Origin: CAZDYP01 sp964509505
Lineage (GTDB): Bacteria > Chloroflexota > Anaerolineae > JACRMK01
NCBI GenBank assembly: GCA_964509505.1
Contig: CAZDYP010000142.1
Coordinates: 1 to 15,251 of the forward strand
DNA length: 15,251 nucleotides
Direction of reading: 5' to 3'
Below are positions 12,412-15,251 of this stretch, in pieces (positions within the stretch are counted from its first letter, which is position 1; each line of letters begins with the position of its first letter). The position numbers and the translations under genes were made by a program. Under the pieces are notes generated by a model, which worked only from the letters and a program-made list of their open reading frames with translations, was not told where the DNA came from and did not search any database.

Positions 12412-12481
12412 GTCAACGGAGTGGGAACGGAAAGAACGGAAAGCGCGCGTCCATCCGTTCTTTCCGTTCTGCTCCGTTGAC
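12412..12481. repeat. Long inverted repeat after the lipoprotein gene
   Basis: Arms 12412-12440 and 12454-12481 pair over 25 bp (10 plus 15) with one 4/3-nt internal loop and a 13-nt loop. The arms include AACGGAAAG twice in tandem. It starts 25 nt after the stop codon. It may end transcription or be a dispersed palindrome; no T tract follows. Confidence 0.8.
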
Positions 12482-12532
12482 GGGAACGCATCACAGCATA
12501 TTTTCCTCTGCTACCCCATGCGAAACACAAAC

Positions 12533-12567
12533 CGCCCGCAAGGTTTAACCCGGCGGGCGATTTCGTT
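12533..12567 (+). terminator. Hairpin with TTTCGTTT tail upstream of hicBA
   Basis: CGCCCGC (12533-12539) pairs with GCGGGCG (12553-12559) around a 13-nt loop, followed by ATTTCGTTTCG. The tail is only moderately T-rich. The right arm is part of the 36-bp direct repeat shared with the terminator behind hicA. Confidence 0.55.
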
Positions 12568-12588
12568 TCGCACGCATGATTGACGCGG
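12553..12588 (+). repeat. 36-bp direct repeat, copy 1 (upstream of hicBA)
   Basis: Runs from GCGGGCGATTTCGTTTCG to ATTGACGCGG and matches 13043-13078 at 33 of 36 positions. It covers the right arm and tail of a hairpin plus a TTGACG box that serves as the -35 of the hicBA promoter. Confidence 0.88.
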
Positions 12589-12608
12589 CGCCAACGTGCG
12601 CGTAAAAT
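12580..12608 (+). promoter_or_regulatory. Promoter of hicBA
   Basis: TTGACG (12580-12585) and TAAAAT (12603-12608) are exactly 17 nt apart, with the start expected near 12615, just before the AAAGGAG ribosome site of hicB. The -35 box lies in the direct repeat. Confidence 0.7.
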
Positions 12609-12631
12609 CAGCGACGGAAAGGAGTTGTCTG

Positions 12632-12823
12632 ATGAAATTTCCTAAGTACGTTTATTGGCAAGAAGATGAAATGTGGCTTGGCTATTTAGAAGAGTATCCA
12701 GACTACTGGACCCAAGGCGAGACGTTGGAAGAACTGAAAGAGAATTTGAAAGACATTTATTACGAACTCCATAGCGGTCACATTCCGTCCGTCCGAAAGA
12801 TCGCCGAACTGGAAATCGCATGA
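12632..12823 (+). CDS. hicB: HicB-family antitoxin, short form
   Basis: The 63-residue protein has the partial RNase H-like HicB fold: an opening strand (FPKYVYWQEDEMWLGYLEEYPD), the typical T-Q-G-E-T-L-E-E-L motif (GETLEELKENLKDIYYEL) and no C-terminal DNA-binding part. Antitoxins of this type bind and block HicA. ATG 12632 has AAAGGAG 7 nt upstream; a GTG farther up (12596) would be upstream of the -10 box. The stop overlaps the hicA start by four bases (ATGA), so the two are translationally coupled. Without an HTH or ribbon-helix-helix, self-repression by this protein alone is not expected. Confidence 0.88.
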   Translation: MKFPKYVYWQEDEMWLGYLEEYPDYWTQGETLEELKENLKDIYYELHSGHIPSVRKIAELEIA

Positions 12824-13002
12824 AACGACGCGACTTGATACGCGAGTTGGAGAAGCTGGGTTGCGTACTCATTCGCCATGGCGCACGACATGACTGGTAT
12901 CAGAATCCTAAAACGAAAGTCTCGCAGCCCGTGCCGCGCCATCGAGAAATCAAAGAGCCACTCGCCAAGCGCGTCATCAAACTACTCAAAGATGAGAGCT
13001 AA
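12820..13002 (+). CDS. hicA: HicA-family mRNA interferase toxin
   Basis: The 60-residue dsRBD-fold toxin cuts mRNA during translation when not bound by HicB. It reads MKRRDLIRELEKLGCVLIRHGARHDWYQNP and then VPRHREIKEPLAKRVIKLL; this second part is the conserved HicA end. His24 (in GARHDWY) lies where the catalytic His of the G-S-x-H motif sits. The length is normal for the family. It starts inside the hicB stop (ATGA overlap) and is followed by a hairpin terminator at 13021-13058. The catalytic role of His24 is by family comparison. Confidence 0.9.
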   Translation: MKRRDLIRELEKLGCVLIRHGARHDWYQNPKTKVSQPVPRHREIKEPLAKRVIKLLKDES

Positions 13003-13020
13003 CCCATTGAGTCGTTATCA

Positions 13021-13058
13021 CTGCCCGCGTATGTGAGAATGCGCGGGCGGTTTCGTTT
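13021..13058 (+). terminator. Terminator after hicBA
   Basis: CTGCCCGCG (13021-13029) pairs with CGCGGGCGG (13042-13050) over 9 bp including one G-T pair, with a 12-nt loop, then TTTCGTTT. It lies 18 nt after the hicA stop. Confidence 0.65.
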
Positions 13059-13078
13059 CGCGCGCATTATTGACGCGG
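13043..13078 (+). repeat. 36-bp direct repeat, copy 2 (downstream of hicBA)
   Basis: Thirty-three of 36 bases are identical to 12553-12588, including the hairpin right arm, TTTCGTTTCG and TTGACGCGG. Here a -10-like TAAAAC lies 19 nt after TTGACG, so the copy probably does not make a strong promoter. Confidence 0.88.
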
Positions 13079-13195
13079 TTTTGGGAATCACAAGTAAAAC
13101 CGTTGACGACATGAAAGTATGATGTTTTCTATTTGACACCCCCCCAACCTGATTACCCTTTCCCTGTCTCACCTGACCCAAACTCAACCCTTGTC

Positions 13196-13507
13196 ATGCG
13201 CGCCTACCTCGCCATCAACTACCATCCCGACCACGCCAATCGCCCACTGATTGAAGCCATCACAGACGCGCTCGCGCAGAACGGCTATGAGACCATCTGC
13301 ATCGCGCGCGCGATGTGGAGCAATGCAGACGACAGTGTAGAGAGGCTGAACGGCAAGCGCGTCAGCCAAGCGTTGTCAGAACGCCGCCGCGTGGATGTCG
13401 CGCTCATGTGCCAATGGATGGATGGAAGCAAAGAGAGTTTCATTCAACTAAAGCTCCGAAACAAACAGAGGCGCTTGTGCAAGCGATTGCCACCAAGCCC
13501 GGCCTGA
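13196..13507 (+). pseudogene. Frameshifted nucleoside 2-deoxyribosyltransferase-like remnant
   Basis: From ATG 13196 the product starts MRAYLAINYHPDHANRPLIE, then a helix ending in GYETICIAR, much like the N-terminal strand-helix-strand of nucleoside 2-deoxyribosyltransferase-like proteins (YLAIxYHxDxxNRxxIE...GxxTxCIxRD). At the alternating GC run 13303-13312 the open frame turns to unrelated sequence (AMWSNADD). The frame two bases off would continue RDVEQ, the family consensus, so a 2-bp slip in the GC run broke the gene. Later parts also look altered: a different frame carries TEALVQAIATKPGLSEKLQ near 13470-13525, and the glycine-rich catalytic region is not seen. There is no ribosome site. 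Family assignment is from the N-terminus only. Confidence 0.5.
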
Positions 13508-13604
13508 GCGAAAAGCTGCAAGATTCTTTTGGTTTTTCTTCGCGCGCTTCGCCTCTGCGCAGTGCAATAATCCCAACGGCGCAACGCCTATCCAAGGAGG
13601 TCTC

Positions 13605-15131
13605 ATGCTCAATGTGTTGATTGCCGAGTGCAAACAAGAAGTGTCCTCGTTCAACCCCGTCGCCAGCCACTACGACGACTTTATCATCTTTCATGGCGCG
13701 GAGTTGCTCAACTATCATCGCGGCGTGCGCGACGAAATTGGTGGCGCGTGCAGCATCTTCGATGGCGAGAGTGAGGTAACGCTTGCGCCGACCATGAGCG
13801 CGCGCGCCATCACGTCGGGCGGCACGCTCGCCGCTGCGGATTGGCAACGGCTCGCGCGCGAATGGCTCGACGCGCTTAAGGCTGCTCCGCCATGCGACGG
13901 CGTGTATTTCTGTTTGCACGGCGCGATGTCAGCGGAAGGTGAGGACGACCCCGAAGGCTATCTCTTGCAAGAGGCGCGCAAGGTTCTCGGCGAAACAATT
14001 CCCATCGTCATCTCGCTTGATTTGCACGGCATTCTGACGGATCGCATGTTGCAACACAGCGACGCCGTCGTCGTCTATCACACCTATCCGCACGTGGATT
14101 TTTACACGACCGGACAACGCGCGGCGCGTTTGTTGTTGCGGATTTTGCGCGAGGGCGTCAAGCCTGTCATGGCGAAAGTCGAAGTGCCTGTACTCGCGCG
14201 CGGCGACGAGATGATTACCGAGACGGGCGCGATTCGCCACGTCATTCAAGCGGCGCAAGCCATCGAGCAAAGCGCGGGCGGTTTGTCGGCGGCAATGTTT
14301 TGGGGCAACCCCTTTACCGATGTGCCTGCTTTGCGTTCAAATAGTCTGGTGGTGATTGACGGTGATGCGGCGCGCGCGGAGCGCGAAGCCATCCAGCTCG
14401 CGGATATTTTCTGGGAGCATCACGATAAGATGCGCGTGCCATTGACGAGTGTGCCTGATGCGGCGCGCATCGCGTGTGAAGTTTATGAGACCTCTCGGGT
14501 TTCGGGAAGCCGACAGGTCTGTACGGTTGTGCTCGTAGACGCCGCCGATGCGACGAGCTCGGGCGCATCGGGCGACAGCAACGCGATTTTGCGCGGACTC
14601 ATCGAGGCGGGTTACCCAGGCAGCGGCTTGTTCCCCATCGTAGATGCGCCTGCTGCGCAAGCCGCGCTCAAGGCGGGCATTGGCAACACGGTGCGCGTGA
14701 CCGTCGGCGGCGCGCTCGACCCCAAACGCTTCACGCCGTTGGAAGTCGAAGGGCGCGTGCATCTCATCTCGGAGGGGTTGTTCCGCAACGAACATGCGAA
14801 GGCGTTGTACAATTCAGGCTTGACCGCAGTGCTGAAAGTGGGTAAACATGTCATCGTGTTGATGAGTCGCCCCGTGAGTTTGTATGACCGCTCGCTGTTT
14901 TATGCGCATGGGCAGAACCCACAAGATTTTGATGTGGTGGTCGTGAAGTCGCCGCACTGCGAACATCACATGTTCAAGGCGTGGGCGGCGCGTTATGTTG
15001 ATGTAGATGCGCCCGGCGCGACGAGCGCGAACGTCAAGGCGTTGGGACACACAAAATGCCCACGTCCGCTGTGGCCGCTGGATGAGGATGTGAAATTCGC
15101 GCCGAAGGTGAAGATTTTCAAACGCCCTTAG
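13605..15131 (+). CDS. M81 family metallopeptidase (MlrC/microcystinase-like)
   Basis: The 508-residue zinc-dependent enzyme is related to MlrC, which cleaves linear microcystin; most relatives have unknown substrates. ATG 13605 has AAGGAGG 4 nt upstream. Motifs in order: IAECKQEVSSFNP at the start (family QETNTFSP), CLHGAMSAEGEDDPEG at 103-118, DLHG at 139-142 and YHTYPHVDFYTTG from 158. Asp139, His141 and His163 give the D-x-H-x21-H spacing of the family's metal site. VDAADATSSGASGDSNAIL near 310-328 matches the DNPGGGAPGDS loop. The C-terminal domain ends KSPHCEHHMFKAW...KCPRPLWPLD, typical of the family. A 33-bp palindrome is fused in frame at residues 295-305. It has no signal peptide, so it is cytoplasmic. 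It stands alone with no transporter beside it to hint at the substrate. Confidence 0.92.
   Translation: MLNVLIAECKQEVSSFNPVASHYDDFIIFHGAELLNYHRGVRDEIGGACSIFDGESEVTLAPTMSARAITSGGTLAAADWQRLAREWLDALKAAPPCDGVYFCLHGAMSAEGEDDPEGYLLQEARKVLGETIPIVISLDLHGILTDRMLQHSDAVVVYHTYPHVDFYTTGQRAARLLLRILREGVKPVMAKVEVPVLARGDEMITETGAIRHVIQAAQAIEQSAGGLSAAMFWGNPFTDVPALRSNSLVVIDGDAARAEREAIQLADIFWEHHDKMRVPLTSVPDAARIACEVYETSRVSGSRQVCTVVLVDAADATSSGASGDSNAILRGLIEAGYPGSGLFPIVDAPAAQAALKAGIGNTVRVTVGGALDPKRFTPLEVEGRVHLISEGLFRNEHAKALYNSGLTAVLKVGKHVIVLMSRPVSLYDRSLFYAHGQNPQDFDVVVVKSPHCEHHMFKAWAARYVDVDAPGATSANVKALGHTKCPRPLWPLDEDVKFAPKVKIFKRP
14488..14520. repeat. 33-bp palindromic repeat, copy 2 (inside the M81 gene)
   Basis: It starts AGACCTCTCGGGTTT and ends CCGACAGGTCT, an imperfect palindrome of the same length as 8550-8582 with 25 of 33 bases identical. 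Its length of 11 codons keeps the M81 frame open, and it encodes about ETSRVSGSRQV just before the VDAADAT strand. Confidence 0.8.
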
Positions 15132-15148
15132 AGCGTGTTTTGAAATTC

Positions 15149-15244
15149 AGACCCTAAAGGTTTTTCTGGCGCAGCGGGTTCACCAGTTGCGCCGCAAGCC
15201 TGCGTGCAATGCTTTGTTGCTTGCCAGCGAAACCTTTAGGGTCT
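15149..15244. repeat. 96-bp inverted repeat downstream of the M81 gene
   Basis: AGACCCTAAAGGTTT (15149-15163) and its perfect reverse complement (15230-15244) bound the element; inside, CTGGC/GCCAG extends the stem and a further GGCGCA/TGCGCC hairpin fills the centre. It begins 17 nt after the stop codon. It could serve as a terminator structure or be a non-coding mobile palindrome; no protein is encoded. Confidence 0.8.
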
Positions 15245-15251
15245 CGGTCTG

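Noticed and set aside
13095..13140. Possible promoter with TTGACG and TATGAT after hicBA
   Set aside because: The boxes are only 9 nt apart, and no other -35 at proper spacing was found; the C7 run next to it adds no support.

Overview
The window most likely comes from a metagenome-assembled member of the Chloroflexota, probably Anaerolineae-like. This is an inference. It rests on a very large secreted RCC1/DUF11 repeat protein that ends in an aromatic-Leu-Pro-Leu tail, a lipoprotein with a long Thr-Pro linker in front of an FGE-like domain, a FemAB-type transferase, an F420-type LLM oxidoreductase, and many short palindromic repeats between and inside genes. A run of ten N (10116-10125) marks a scaffold join.

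Layout. On the minus strand at the left edge: an alanine racemase cut by the window start, with its own promoter and a leader that folds into a long hairpin (1-919). Upstream of it on the same strand lies a stable-RNA unit: rnpB (RNase P RNA, about 1046-1497) followed after one nucleotide by tRNA-Trp(CCA) (969-1044) and a strong terminator (936-965). rnpB has a near-consensus promoter that sits back to back with an extended -10 promoter for the plus-strand FemAB gene. Everything from there to the end is on the plus strand: a FemAB-like transferase (1632-2756), the 1893-residue secreted repeat protein (2858-8539), a GT4 glycosyltransferase (8593-9774), an LLM-class oxidoreductase across the gap (9799-10679), a wrecked TmrB-like nucleotide kinase (10785-11167), the FGE-like lipoprotein (11317-12387), a hicBA toxin-antitoxin pair (12632-13002), a frameshifted nucleoside 2-deoxyribosyltransferase-like remnant (13196-13507), and an M81/MlrC-type metallopeptidase (13605-15131).

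The alanine racemase and FemAB genes both relate to peptidoglycan. The repeat protein and lipoprotein are envelope or surface products. The rest look like independent single genes rather than one pathway. No stretch over about 300 bases lacks a gene; the shorter gaps hold promoters, terminators and inverted repeats.

The most notable points are: the one-nucleotide junction between RNase P RNA and a tRNA that RNase P must process; a 33-bp palindrome that occurs once between genes and once as an in-frame 11-codon block inside the M81 peptidase; hicBA held between two near-identical 36-bp terminator/-35 repeats; and 14 RCC1 blades (two times seven) joined to eight DUF11 units in one secreted chain.
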